Numbered from the stretch's first letter, positions 35,451 to 45,499 are shown. The stretch is DNA of 64,000 nucleotides from Treponema sp. UBA4267 (GCA_002395155.1 DGWD01000034.1:90422-154421); one strand, 5' to 3'. Translations and numbers: made by a program. Notes: generated by a model not told the origin, from the sequence alone.

Positions 35451-38231
35451 TTATGCTTTTATAGTCACATGACTTGGTTTTCCAACTTCTTTTTCTACAA
35501 TAATCTTTGAGTCAATTTTATCTTTTAAGTAGCCTACATGGGAAATAATTCCAATAAGCCGGTTTCCTTCTGTAATTCCACAAAGGGCCTTGTAAGCTTT
35601 ATCCAGGGTTTCATCATCAAGAGTGCCAAATCCTTCATCAACGAACATGGTATCCATTTTTATACCACCGGCATTTTGGGTAATTTCATCAGAAAGTCCC
35701 AAAGCTAGTGATAAAGATGCTTCAAATGATTCTCCGCCAGACAGGGATTTTACATCGCGTTGTCTGCCATTGTTATGATTAATGACGTTGAGCTCAAGGC
35801 CGGTTTGACTTTGTTTATTGTCTGCCTCAACCTTGCGAACAAGAGTGTACTGACCGTTGGAAAGTTTTTCAAAGCGTTTGTTGGCATGGGCAATTATGCG
35901 GTCAAAATAATGCATTTGAACATATGTCTCCAGCATAACTTTTGCCTTTCCGCGACCTAGATTTCCAATTGCTGTATAAGCAAGTTCCGAAACATAGGTA
36001 AGTTTTTCTTCCACTCTTGCCAAATCTGAAGATTTTTCCTTAATTTTTTGATGTACATCCTGATTTGTTGAAAGTCGGGAATAAATCAGTTTGCCAGATT
36101 CCTGGTACTGGTACTCTTCTTCCTGCAAGGTCTGGAGTTTAGCCTGCAGGGCTTCTTCATCATAAATCTTATCAGTTTTTGCGGCTTTTTCGTTTTCCTT
36201 TTCTTTTGCCTCTAAACCTGCAATTTTGTTCTGACATTCCGTAAGATTTTTCTGGGCAGCTTCAAAAGACTTTTCTATTTCGGCAATTTCTTTTACAAGA
36301 CTTGCAATTCGCTGATCAGCCTGCTCTTTTGTCTTATATTTTAAAAGTGATGATGTAGATTCCAGATTTGTCTTACAGTTTTTGATATTAGCCTGCATTT
36401 GTATAAGAAGGTTATTCTGACTGGTAAGATTTCTTTTTGAATTCTCCAATTCCTCTTCCAGCTCTGGAATTTGATTTTCCAGATTCTTTTTTTCTTCAAA
36501 ACGAGATTCTTCGGCCTTATATTTCTCTTCAAGTTTGGAAAGATCTTTTTTAAGTTCCTCTGAAAAGGCTTGTATTTTTTCGCCGGATTCCCCAAGTTCT
36601 TCAATTGAAGAAATTTTCAAAAGTTCTTTTAAGTTCTTTTCCACCACTTTTATTTGAGAAGCTAAAAGTCCTTTTAAATTTCCTGCCGCATTAGACTTTT
36701 CGTTTGTATTTTTTTGAGAAGTATCTAATTCTTTTTTTAAGTTTTGCAATTCTTCTTCATTTGGAATAGAAGAAATTTTTTGAGCAGGATTAGGATGATG
36801 AAGAGAGCCACAAACAGGGCAAGGTTTTTCTTCCTCAAGAGTTTCTGCAAGAATACCTGCCTGCCCGTCCAGATAGGCCTTATTTTTTTTAGAGTATTCC
36901 AAGTTGAGTCTTTCGGAAAGTAAACTTGCTTCTGTGTATTCCTTTTGTGCCTGTTCAAGATTTTTTTTGGTTTCAGAATAATCTTTATAGGCAGTTTTTA
37001 AGTCATCGCTCTTTTTTATATTTTCTTTGATTTGTACCAGCTGACTTGAAAGCTCTGGCCTTTTATCTGCATTTTCATTGATTTTGCTAATCTGATTTTT
37101 TATACCGATAATTTGACTTTGCTTATTGTTTATTTCTTCCTCAAGTTTTTTAATTTGTAGGCTGGCATTTTTTTCCTGCATCTGAAAATTATCAAGTTCC
37201 CTAGAAAGTTTTTCCAAATCGGCATATTTTTCTAAGTCATTAGTAAGCAAAACCTTTTCTTCTTCCAGACTACTGCTGTTTTCAAGATTTTTTTTAGCCT
37301 CGTTAAAAGATTTTTCATAGCCCAGCAAATTTTCTTTTGCGGCATGTAAATTTTTACGGGTTTCTTCCAGTTCATCCTGGGCCTTTTTAATTTCTTCCAA
37401 AGCAGATAATTCAATATTAAGCTTATCAAGTTCTTTTTTGTTTTTTTCGCTATTTTTGGACAAGAGCTCCTGATCTTTTGTGTCTTCAACAATTAATTTT
37501 TCTATAAGAGCAAGTTTTTCTGCCCAGGTAATTGCAGAATTACCTTTGGCATCTTCTAAGTCCTTTAGCAGAGAACTTGTATTTGCACATGTAACAGAAG
37601 CAAAATATTGATTAAGACTTGCAGAAAGGCCTGCTACCTGTTTTTCTAAATCAGATCTTGATTCTGCGAGTTTTTTTTGCAAATTATCATAATTTTCGGT
37701 TTTAAAAATACGTCTAAAAATTTCCTGTCGCTCAGTCGATTTTGCAGTAAGCAACTTTTGAAAATCTCCCTGGGCCAGCATAATAATTTGAGAAAACTGA
37801 TTTTTATCTATTCCCAGCAAGTTCAATATTTCGTTATCAACCTGAGTCTGACCAGAAATAATTCTTCCATCTGGCATTGTAAGTTCTGCATTTGCGGCTT
37901 CATTTACAAGGCCGTCTCCTTTTTTTGCCTTACGTTGATAAGGGGGATTCCTTTTTATATGGTAAGTTTTTTCCTTTAATTCAAAAGTAAGCTCTACCTC
38001 GGTTGGATCTTCCGGCCCCGCAAAATCGGAACGAAGCATGGCAGGACTTCTGTTTTTACCACTGGCCTCGCCGTAAAGGGCAAAAGTAATTGCATCAAAA
38101 ATGGTAGTTTTTCCAGCTCCAGTATTACCAGTAATAAGATAAAGACCCTGCTGGCCAAATTTTGTAAAATCGATTTGGGTTCTTTCCAGATAAGAGCAAA
38201 ATCCACTTATAACAAGTTTTATAGGTCTCAT
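35451..38231 (-). CDS. sbcC: Nuclease SbcCD ATPase subunit
   Basis: A 926-residue SMC-like protein: Walker A GNTGAGKTTIFDA (residues about 34-47), two long coiled-coils, a central zinc hook CPVCGSLHH, an ABC signature KSLSGGESFEASL and a Walker B DEGFGTLD. With SbcD it opens and trims DNA hairpins and blocked ends. The ATG shares a base with the sbcD stop (TAATG), a tight translational coupling. Confidence 0.96.
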   Translation of the reverse strand: MRPIKLVISGFCSYLERTQIDFTKFGQQGLYLITGNTGAGKTTIFDAITFALYGEASGKNRSPAMLRSDFAGPEDPTEVELTFELKEKTYHIKRNPPYQRKAKKGDGLVNEAANAELTMPDGRIISGQTQVDNEILNLLGIDKNQFSQIIMLAQGDFQKLLTAKSTERQEIFRRIFKTENYDNLQKKLAESRSDLEKQVAGLSASLNQYFASVTCANTSSLLKDLEDAKGNSAITWAEKLALIEKLIVEDTKDQELLSKNSEKNKKELDKLNIELSALEEIKKAQDELEETRKNLHAAKENLLGYEKSFNEAKKNLENSSSLEEEKVLLTNDLEKYADLEKLSRELDNFQMQEKNASLQIKKLEEEINNKQSQIIGIKNQISKINENADKRPELSSQLVQIKENIKKSDDLKTAYKDYSETKKNLEQAQKEYTEASLLSERLNLEYSKKNKAYLDGQAGILAETLEEEKPCPVCGSLHHPNPAQKISSIPNEEELQNLKKELDTSQKNTNEKSNAAGNLKGLLASQIKVVEKNLKELLKISSIEELGESGEKIQAFSEELKKDLSKLEEKYKAEESRFEEKKNLENQIPELEEELENSKRNLTSQNNLLIQMQANIKNCKTNLESTSSLLKYKTKEQADQRIASLVKEIAEIEKSFEAAQKNLTECQNKIAGLEAKEKENEKAAKTDKIYDEEALQAKLQTLQEEEYQYQESGKLIYSRLSTNQDVHQKIKEKSSDLARVEEKLTYVSELAYTAIGNLGRGKAKVMLETYVQMHYFDRIIAHANKRFEKLSNGQYTLVRKVEADNKQSQTGLELNVINHNNGRQRDVKSLSGGESFEASLSLALGLSDEITQNAGGIKMDTMFVDEGFGTLDDETLDKAYKALCGITEGNRLIGIISHVGYLKDKIDSKIIVEKEVGKPSHVTIKA

Positions 38232-39364
38232 TATTTTGCCTCCCAGATTTCTTCAATCAATTTTTCCATAAAGTTTTTTTGGTCTTCTGTCATTTTTTTA
38301 TTATTTTGTTTTTCAAAAAATTCTTCAAAGAGCTCCAGAGGTTTTACAGTTTTAATATTATCCAATAAGGTCATATCCTGATTAGCACGGGTTCTTGAAT
38401 TGTCATAATCCATACTGATGAGGTTTTTATAAACAGAAGAAAGCCTTCCATATCCTTCTGGAACGTCCATTTCATCGGTAAGAGTAATGTGCAGGTAATC
38501 ATCCTTGTTAGAAGCCTTACTTTCTGGCCCAAACATAATTTCCTGGAAAGTACCTTTTAATTTCCGCATTTCATGCAAGGGTTTTAAAGGAATTGAAGTG
38601 CAGTTAAAGTCCCCTTTTTTACCAAGTTCAACCAGACAAAGGCCCTTTTTGTGGTTTACCTCAGAAAAAGAATACTTTAGAGGAGTTCCACAATAACGAA
38701 TTGATTCCCGACCAACTTTTTGTGGCCCATGAATATGACCTAAAGCTACATAATCAAAATCATCAAATAAAGAAGCATCTACATTTTCGCTGCCACCAAC
38801 GAACAATTCTTCTGATTCACAGGTTTGAGCACCAGTAACAAATTGATGGGCCAAAAGAACGTTTCTTTCATCTTTATTCAGGCTTAACTTTGAAAGAGCA
38901 AGTTTTACTGCATCATTGAATGAATTTATTTTTTCTTCTGGAAAAACCTGCCTTACTGTTGAAGGTTTTATATATGGAAGCAGATAAAAATTTACAGGCC
39001 CATTTTCATCTTCTAGGGTAACACACTGAATGTTGCCGTCATAAACCTGGGAAATAAAAATTTGGCTGGATTTCATCAAAGAAGAACCAAAACTCAAACG
39101 GTCTGGAGAATCGTGGTTACCGCTTATAATTAGAACCGGTATTTTTTCCAGAGCAATTTTACTTAAAAAATCGTCAAGAAGATTTACCGCTTCAACAGGA
39201 GGAATTGGTTTATCGTAAATATCTCCAGAAAGAAGCAGAGCATTGGGTTTTTCTTTTTTTATTATTTCTACAATTTCATTAAAAATGTACTTTTGATCTT
39301 CCTGCATAGAAAATTGGTTTATATGCTTTCCAAGATGAAGATCTGCCATGTGAATAAATTTCAT
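38231..39364 (-). CDS. sbcD: Nuclease SbcCD exonuclease subunit
   Basis: A 377-residue Mre11-type phosphoesterase with all the metal-binding motifs: MADLHLGKH, LSGDIYDKP, ISGNHDSPDRLSFGS, AHQFVTGA and LGHIHGPQ. It supplies the nuclease of the SbcCD complex. GGTAGGT lies 6 bases before the ATG. It is the first gene of the sbcDC pair. Confidence 0.96.
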   Translation of the reverse strand: MKFIHMADLHLGKHINQFSMQEDQKYIFNEIVEIIKKEKPNALLLSGDIYDKPIPPVEAVNLLDDFLSKIALEKIPVLIISGNHDSPDRLSFGSSLMKSSQIFISQVYDGNIQCVTLEDENGPVNFYLLPYIKPSTVRQVFPEEKINSFNDAVKLALSKLSLNKDERNVLLAHQFVTGAQTCESEELFVGGSENVDASLFDDFDYVALGHIHGPQKVGRESIRYCGTPLKYSFSEVNHKKGLCLVELGKKGDFNCTSIPLKPLHEMRKLKGTFQEIMFGPESKASNKDDYLHITLTDEMDVPEGYGRLSSVYKNLISMDYDNSRTRANQDMTLLDNIKTVKPLELFEEFFEKQNNKKMTEDQKNFMEKLIEEIWEAK

Positions 39365-39436
39365 TTTTTACCTACCCTCTTATAAATATAGCATAATTAA
39401 GGGGCATGTAAGATATTTGCGTAATTTTTTTATAAA

Positions 39437-40861
39437 TTATTTTAGATTCCAGTTTTTGAGGCAGAGGTCTTTATCTGAAAATAGTAAAAAAACATCGTGA
39501 ATGCCAGAAATTGGAGTTTCCACTCTGGCAGAAGAGGTTTCATAAGAATTAATATTTTTTAGAGAAGGTTTTTCATTTATTTCAAGGACCGCAAGGCTTT
39601 TAGAAGAAATCTTATCTATACGGAAATTAAGACTTCCAGAGCCCTTTAATTCCATCTGAATTTCTTTAGCACCTTCTCCAAAATCAACATTCTTTATCAT
39701 AATCCAGGCCCCGGATTCTTTTGCTTTTACGGCAATTTGTCCGCTGCCCATAATTTCATTTTCGTATTCTATATCTGCAGAAGTAAAAATACAGGTAGCC
39801 TGAACTTTTTCAAAAGCATTAAGGTTTTTTATAGGACTTAAGCCCTGACGAGTTCCCCTGGAAAGCTTTATATTTATCTTTTCTTCATCAATATCAAGTT
39901 TATCCATGCAAATACTTCTAAAACCGCCGTTTGTCTGGGTGTTTTCTTGCAGGGTCAAAGTATGATAAAGAATGTACCAGGTCCCCTGAAATTTACAAAT
40001 ATGTGTATGATTATTTGAGTAATTTAAGCCCTGTTGTCCAGGATTCAAAAAATAATGTTTTTGATATACCCATGAAGCAGAATCCAGAGGAGTTTTGGTA
40101 GTTAGATAGGCCATTGAACATTCGGCAGGAGCTTCTACATCATAAGGCCATTCCTTACGTTCAACCCAGCTGTTATTATAGTTATAAACATAAGTTCCAT
40201 TTATGTAATTCAGGTCACTTGCTTCAAAAAAATATGGTGCCTTTACTTCTACAAAGTCGGATGCCAAAGAAATCATATCTTTTCCAAGCTTAACAATTCT
40301 TGCAGTTCCAGGATAAAGGTCCGTTCCGTTTTTTGTTGTTCCAGCCCCAAAAGAAAGCCAGGCGTCTCCATCATCATCTATACAAACACCAGGACCAAAA
40401 GGATTATTCAATTCTTCTATGCCTGCCATGCCTACTTCAATCAAGGGTTTATTTAAAGGAGACTTCCATGGCCCCAGAGGACTGGTAGAAGTAAGCACAC
40501 AAACTCCACAGCCGTTATTAGAAAAATACATGTAAAAATGATCTAAACCATCATCTTCTTTTTTATAAACTATTGCAGGGGACCAGGATGAAAGAATAAA
40601 GGGGGCAAGGGTCTGAACATCAAGCACTCCATGGTAGGTCCAGTTTACTAAATCATCTGTAGAAAAACATACCAGGGACTTTATGTGCTCGTAGGTGTTT
40701 TTTCCGGAATCTCCAACTAACTTGTACTGTTGATTATCGTTTGTACCATAAATATAAAGTCTGCCCTTATATTCAAAACCATAAGGGTCTGCACAAAAGA
40801 CATTGGATAAAAGCGGATTTGCTGTATTCAAATTTTTGTAAAACTTTCGACTGACTTGCAT
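39437..40861 (-). CDS. GH43 family glycosidase with CBM6-like C-terminus
   Basis: The N-terminal 300 residues are a five-bladed beta-propeller of family GH43: FCADPYGFEYKGRLYIYGT (general-base Asp), SWSPAIVYKKEDDG, and NPFGPGVCIDDDGDAWLSFG. The C-terminal ~130 residues look like a CBM6 module (KESGAWIMIKNVDFGEGAKE). It probably releases arabinose or xylose from plant hemicellulose side chains. No signal peptide, so a cytoplasmic oligosaccharide enzyme is likely. The ATG at 40861 has no Shine-Dalgarno; TATAAT ends 14 bases upstream. Confidence 0.88.
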   Translation of the reverse strand: MQVSRKFYKNLNTANPLLSNVFCADPYGFEYKGRLYIYGTNDNQQYKLVGDSGKNTYEHIKSLVCFSTDDLVNWTYHGVLDVQTLAPFILSSWSPAIVYKKEDDGLDHFYMYFSNNGCGVCVLTSTSPLGPWKSPLNKPLIEVGMAGIEELNNPFGPGVCIDDDGDAWLSFGAGTTKNGTDLYPGTARIVKLGKDMISLASDFVEVKAPYFFEASDLNYINGTYVYNYNNSWVERKEWPYDVEAPAECSMAYLTTKTPLDSASWVYQKHYFLNPGQQGLNYSNNHTHICKFQGTWYILYHTLTLQENTQTNGGFRSICMDKLDIDEEKINIKLSRGTRQGLSPIKNLNAFEKVQATCIFTSADIEYENEIMGSGQIAVKAKESGAWIMIKNVDFGEGAKEIQMELKGSGSLNFRIDKISSKSLAVLEINEKPSLKNINSYETSSARVETPISGIHDVFLLFSDKDLCLKNWNLK

Positions 40862-40928
40862 AAGTATTGAATACAATTATAACTGTAAATAATTTTGAGG
40901 CTTTGTTTTTAGGCTTTAATTTTTAGAT

Positions 40929-40961
40929 AACTTACTTGAGTTTTTTAAACCCAAGTAAGTT
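40929..40961. terminator. Inverted repeat between the ABC exporter and the GH43 gene
   Basis: AACTTACTTG / CAAGTAAGTT with a 13-base A/T-rich centre. The T-run is better on the plus strand than on the minus strand, so its efficiency for the exporter operon is unclear. Confidence 0.55.
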
Positions 40962-40977
40962 TTTTAAATCTGTATTT

Positions 40978-42735
40978 TTAACGGTTTACCATTTCGGCAT
41001 AATAGCCATTTTTTGCCATTAATTCCTTGTGGTTACCCTCTTCTACAATTTCTCCATGATCTACATAAAAAATCTTGTCGGCATTGCGGATTGTAGAAAG
41101 ACGGTGAGCAATAATAAAGCTGGTTCTACCTTTCAAAAGTTCATTCAAGCCCTTTTGCAAGGCCTTTTCTGTGTGAGTATCTACAGATGAAGTTGCTTCG
41201 TCCAGAATAAGGATTCTTGGGTCACTGAGCAGAACTCTGGCAAAGGAAATCAACTGTTTTTGTCCCTGGCTTAATCCACCACCGTTGGCAGATAAAACTG
41301 TATTGTAGCCGTCTGGGAAGGCTGTAATAAAGTCATGAGCTTGAACAGTCTTTGCGGCATTAATACATTCTTCATCTGTTGCATCAAGGCGGCCATATCT
41401 AATATTTTCCATAATGGAACCACTAAATAAGAAGGAATCCTGCATCATAACACCTACCTGTTTACGGATTGACTTAATCTGTAGTTCCTGAATATCAATT
41501 CCATCTATAAGAATTTTTCCATCATCTGGATTATAGAAACGGCTCAAAAGATTTACGATTGTTGTTTTGCCTGCTCCAGTTGGACCTACTATGGCAAGTC
41601 TCATTCCAGGTGTTATAACAAAGTTTACATCCTTCAAAACACGGGTTCCAGGCTCATAGCTAAAATTTACATGGTCAAAAGTAACGTGACCACGAATTGG
41701 AGGTAATTCTTTAGCACCTGGTCGGTCTGTAATATCTTCTGGTTCGTCTAAAAGTTCCAGAATGCGTTCTACATAAGCTCCAGTTGTAACCATAGAGTTG
41801 TAGAAGTTTCCAAGATTCTGAATAGGGAACCAGAAACGCCAGATATAACCTGCAAAAGCAACAAGGGTACCAATTGTAATTGTTTTTCCAAGCCAGCTGA
41901 TTCCAATAAGGTAAACAAGGGCTACTCCCAAGGTAGAAAGGTTATCTACAATTGGCCAGATAATATTGTTAATGTTTACAGCATGAATCCACACTTTTTT
42001 ACAGGTTTTACAAAGTCCATTGAATATGCCCTGATTTACTTCTTCGCGGGCAAAGGACTGGGTAATTTTCATTCCGTTCAAAGATTCTGACAGATAGGCT
42101 GTAAGATTTGAGCGTTTGTAACTTTCCTGCTTCCAGGCTTCGTGCTGTTTCTTTTTCATAGCAATTAAAACTATAAAAAGAATTGGAACAACTGCCAGCG
42201 AAACTAAAGTCAATTTAGGATCAATTGCGACCATAAAGCCAACAATTACTACAAGAGTAAAAAGATCACTAATCAACTGAATAATTCCGTTGGAAAGTAA
42301 GTCTGATAAAGAATTTACGTAATTTACTACACGAATAAGAATTTTTCCGTGAGGGCGATTATCAAAATATGAAAATGGAAGACTCTGAAGCTTGGTAAAA
42401 ACATCATTTCGGATATTTACAATAATCTTCTGAGAAACCCTGGTCATAATTTTAAGTTTTGCGGCCAGTAAGAAACGTACAATTACAACTGAAAGAGTAA
42501 GGGCAATTGAAATAATTACAAGCATTTTTATATTTTCATTTGGAATTGCCTTATCTATAGCCATACGAATTAAATATGGACTGGTCAAAGAGATTACTGA
42601 AGAAAGCAGCATTAATACACAAGATAAAACCATCCATTTTGAAAAAGGCTTAATCCAATGCATCAAACGTAATACAATTCTAGGATTTACCTTCTGTTCA
42701 ATTTCTTCATCTGCATCAAATTTATTTCTTGCCAT
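40978..42735 (-). CDS. ABC exporter half, subunit with consensus ATPase site
   Basis: A 585-residue fused membrane-ATPase protein: six helices in the first 330 residues, then Walker A GPTGAGKTTIVNLL, signature LSQGQKQ and Walker B with catalytic Glu (LILDEATSSVD). It follows its partner by one base, so the two surely form a heterodimer of the BmrCD/LmrCD/TM287-288 type exporting lipids, peptides or drugs. A divergent AraC regulator lies beyond the partner. Confidence 0.9.
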   Translation of the reverse strand: MARNKFDADEEIEQKVNPRIVLRLMHWIKPFSKWMVLSCVLMLLSSVISLTSPYLIRMAIDKAIPNENIKMLVIISIALTLSVVIVRFLLAAKLKIMTRVSQKIIVNIRNDVFTKLQSLPFSYFDNRPHGKILIRVVNYVNSLSDLLSNGIIQLISDLFTLVVIVGFMVAIDPKLTLVSLAVVPILFIVLIAMKKKQHEAWKQESYKRSNLTAYLSESLNGMKITQSFAREEVNQGIFNGLCKTCKKVWIHAVNINNIIWPIVDNLSTLGVALVYLIGISWLGKTITIGTLVAFAGYIWRFWFPIQNLGNFYNSMVTTGAYVERILELLDEPEDITDRPGAKELPPIRGHVTFDHVNFSYEPGTRVLKDVNFVITPGMRLAIVGPTGAGKTTIVNLLSRFYNPDDGKILIDGIDIQELQIKSIRKQVGVMMQDSFLFSGSIMENIRYGRLDATDEECINAAKTVQAHDFITAFPDGYNTVLSANGGGLSQGQKQLISFARVLLSDPRILILDEATSSVDTHTEKALQKGLNELLKGRTSFIIAHRLSTIRNADKIFYVDHGEIVEEGNHKELMAKNGYYAEMVNR

Positions 42736-42736
42736 A

Positions 42737-44467
42737 TTAAGCCTCGTTCTGTTCTGTCCAAACAGTCTTATAATAAGCGTTATTTGCCATTAACTCTTGG
42801 TGAGTTCCCATTTCTGCAAGCTGACCTTCTTTTAAGACCAGAATCAAATCGCAGCTTTCAAAAGAAGATACACGGTGACTAATGATAAAGGATGTATGTC
42901 CCTTACCCTGACTCTTAATAGACTGACGAATTTTGTATTCAGTTTCGTTATCAACAGCAGAAGTTGTATCATCCAGAATCATGATTTTTGGATTAGCCAG
43001 GAAAAGTCTTGCAAGAGCAATTCTCTGCTTTTGACCACCACTCAAACCTACTCCACGTTCACCTACAATTGTGTCATAGCCTTCCGAAAGGTCACCAACA
43101 AAGTCTTTTACGCGGGCAAGCTCTGCAGCTTTTTCCACTTCTTCCATACTTGCGTCCGGATTACCAAATGCAATGTTTCCTTCAATTGTGTCACTAAAGA
43201 GAAAGGCCTCCTGCATGGTAATTCCAACATTCTTACGCAAATATTGCAGGTCATATTCCTTAACATCAATTCCATCTATCAAAACCTGGCCTTCACTGGT
43301 GTCGTAGTAACGACAAAGCAAATTTGCAATTGTTGATTTACCACTTCCTGTAGGCCCAAGAATACCAACTGTCATTCCAGGTCTTATAGTAAAACTTATA
43401 TCCTTTAAAACCGGTGTCTGATTATAGGCAAAACTTACGTGACGGAATTCTACTTCGCCAAGAACTGGAGTATCGCGTTTTACAGGATTTTCGCAGTTCA
43501 CAATTTTTGGTTCTGTACAGTGCAATTCATAAAGACGGTCTGCAGAAGCATTGAAATTCTGAGTATTATCAACCAGATTTCCAAACATATTGATTGGCTG
43601 GGTAAATGCCCACATCAAACCGTTAAAAGTTACCAGCTGACCAATTGTCATTTCATCTTTAATTACAAGGTAACCGCCAAAAAGGATTAAGATAACAGGC
43701 AGAATACCACAAAGAGCTTCAATCCAAGGGGTATACTTTACACGAATATCGGCATTATCAACTGAAACATCCTTAAAGGCTATATTTTCTTTCTGAAAGC
43801 GTTCAATTTCGTAATTTTCGCGAACAAAGGCCTTTACTACACGGTTTCCTTCAATATTTTCGCCGGCTCTGGTGTTTAAGTTTGCGAACTGGTCACGAAC
43901 TCTAAGATGAGCAGGTCTAATATTGATTTTGAATTTCTGAATAAGAATAAGTACTGGTGGTGCAATAATCAAAAAAGCCAAAGTCAATTTCCAGTTGATT
44001 GTAGAAAGAGTTACAATTGAGAAAATATATATACAAGAGTTTTCCAAAATCTGATAAAGAACCCAGGCTACAAAATGACGAACCTTGTCCAAATCGGATG
44101 TAAGAAGAGTCATTACATTTCCAGAAGGGGCTCCATCATACCACTTAAAATCCAGAGTTTGAATGTGGGCATACAGGTCTTCTCTCATTCTTAAGATTAC
44201 GTTCTGAGAACAATGTTCAAAGATTACCTGATAGCAGTAACGTACAATTGACTTTCCGAGAGTAGTCGAAATCATAATCAAAATCAATTTTGCTAAAATA
44301 CTGTGCTGACCACCTTGAATAACCTTGTCTACAATTCGTCCTGTAACAATAGGGTTTATCATATTCAAAGCCGCAACAAGGGTACTTAAAGTTAGTCCCA
44401 AAATCATAAGGAACCTGTACTTCCTTACATAAGTCCAAATCCAGGCAAAGGCACTTTTCCTTTTCAT
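42737..44467 (-). CDS. ABC exporter half, subunit with degenerate catalytic residue
   Basis: A 576-residue partner of the preceding exporter: six transmembrane helices, Walker A GPTGSGKSTIANLL, signature LSGGQKQ, and Walker B LDDTTSAVD in which the catalytic Glu is replaced by Asp. That pattern of one impaired site is the mark of heterodimeric exporters. GAGG lies 8 bases before the ATG. The leader contains TTGACC-16-TACAAA and an 8-bp hairpin (44481-44505) just above the ribosome binding site. Confidence 0.9.
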   Translation of the reverse strand: MKRKSAFAWIWTYVRKYRFLMILGLTLSTLVAALNMINPIVTGRIVDKVIQGGQHSILAKLILIMISTTLGKSIVRYCYQVIFEHCSQNVILRMREDLYAHIQTLDFKWYDGAPSGNVMTLLTSDLDKVRHFVAWVLYQILENSCIYIFSIVTLSTINWKLTLAFLIIAPPVLILIQKFKINIRPAHLRVRDQFANLNTRAGENIEGNRVVKAFVRENYEIERFQKENIAFKDVSVDNADIRVKYTPWIEALCGILPVILILFGGYLVIKDEMTIGQLVTFNGLMWAFTQPINMFGNLVDNTQNFNASADRLYELHCTEPKIVNCENPVKRDTPVLGEVEFRHVSFAYNQTPVLKDISFTIRPGMTVGILGPTGSGKSTIANLLCRYYDTSEGQVLIDGIDVKEYDLQYLRKNVGITMQEAFLFSDTIEGNIAFGNPDASMEEVEKAAELARVKDFVGDLSEGYDTIVGERGVGLSGGQKQRIALARLFLANPKIMILDDTTSAVDNETEYKIRQSIKSQGKGHTSFIISHRVSSFESCDLILVLKEGQLAEMGTHQELMANNAYYKTVWTEQNEA

Positions 44468-44480
44468 ATCAATAACCTCT

Positions 44481-44505
44481 ATGCATCCTTTAGAGCTAGG
44501 TGCAT
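44481..44505 (-). promoter_or_regulatory. Hairpin next to the exporter's ribosome binding site
   Basis: ATGCATCCT / AGGTGCAT form eight base pairs with one bulge in the 5' leader; the GAGG of the exporter gene follows immediately. It could modulate translation. Confidence 0.35.
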
Positions 44506-44561
44506 TTTCTTATATTTGTAATTTAGTCTAGCATTAGGTCAATTTACGTGATATAAAAAAG

Positions 44562-44576
44562 ACAATTAAAAATTGT
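44562..44576. promoter_or_regulatory. Palindrome ACAATT-AAA-AATTGT in the divergent araC/exporter region
   Basis: A perfect 6-bp inverted repeat with a 3-base centre, 48 bases upstream of the AraC start and 20 bases above the exporter's -35 box (44537-44542). Possible operator for the AraC-type regulator, though AT-rich palindromes arise easily. Confidence 0.3.
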
Positions 44577-44623
44577 ACAAATCTCTACTTAATTTAGATA
44601 ACTTAAAGAGGAGAGAAAAGACA

Positions 44624-45499
44624 ATGGATGATTTATTTGAATATAGCGACAGCTTAAATGCTCCATTCCAGGCATTTTCAGGGGACTGGAAATATGTAAA
44701 ACCTCACTGGCATTACTTTACCGAAATGGTTTATTTGGTAAGTGGGGTTCTTTTTGCCGAAGTTGATGGAAAACAGTACACCATGAACCCTGGAGATATG
44801 GTTATTTTCCATCCAAAACAGATTCATGCTTTTCTTGATTACCCTGTCAAGGAAGAATATCCGGATAAGCCTTTTTTCTATGTAATCAAATTTGATGATA
44901 TGATTCTTTCTAACACAACTCCAGGTTCACCAAAACTGCCAAAATTACTGGATGCCGCAAATAAAGAAGATTCAACCACAAACCTTATTACAGCCCACGA
45001 TTTGCGTTTTAACCCTGTAAAACTTTTCTTTGAAAACTGTATTTGGGAAACTGAACACAAAGAATTTGGCTATGATATAAAAGTTGCATCCACAATCAGC
45101 CTTATTATTACAGAATTAATTAGAATCTGGCTTAGACAGGGCTTCCATTTCTCTTCCAAAACAACATTTGACCAGTTCAGCACGAAGGACTTTTCGGTTT
45201 TGGAATACATAGATGCCCATTCATCTGAAAACATAAACATTGAAGACCTTGCTTCAAAATGTGGAATGTGTTATTCAAACTTTGCTAAACAGTTTAAAAC
45301 ACAATTCGGAAAAACCTGTAAGGAATACATTGAATTTATTCGCATTTGTAAGGCCGATACCCTGCTTCTTTACACCGACAAAACCCTGGACTATATCAGT
45401 CAGGAAACAGGTTTTACTGATGCCAGTCACTTTATCAGAACTTATAAAAAGATTCGTGGTATTACTCCTAAACAAAGACGTACTTCTAAAAATCAGTAA
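44624..45499 (+). CDS. AraC-family regulator with cupin sensor domain
   Basis: The N-terminal cupin (HWHYFTEMVYLVSGVLFAEVDGKQ, then NPGDMVIFHPKQIHAF) should bind a sugar or small ligand. The C-terminal ~100 residues hold two helix-turn-helix motifs (NINIEDLASKCGMCYSNFAKQF and LDYISQETGFTDASHFIRTY). AGAGGAGAG precedes the ATG at 44624; the frame opens 17 codons earlier without a ribosome binding site. It is divergent from the ABC exporter pair and near a GH43 gene and sugar importer; its targets are not certain. Confidence 0.88.
   Translation: MDDLFEYSDSLNAPFQAFSGDWKYVKPHWHYFTEMVYLVSGVLFAEVDGKQYTMNPGDMVIFHPKQIHAFLDYPVKEEYPDKPFFYVIKFDDMILSNTTPGSPKLPKLLDAANKEDSTTNLITAHDLRFNPVKLFFENCIWETEHKEFGYDIKVASTISLIITELIRIWLRQGFHFSSKTTFDQFSTKDFSVLEYIDAHSSENINIEDLASKCGMCYSNFAKQFKTQFGKTCKEYIEFIRICKADTLLLYTDKTLDYISQETGFTDASHFIRTYKKIRGITPKQRRTSKNQ

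Noticed and set aside
41500..45000. Recent duplication of the two exporter pairs
   Set aside because: The two heterodimers are similar in length and layout, but motifs differ (LSQGQ versus LSNGQ; GPTGSGKST versus GSTGSGKTT). There is no sign of recent copying.
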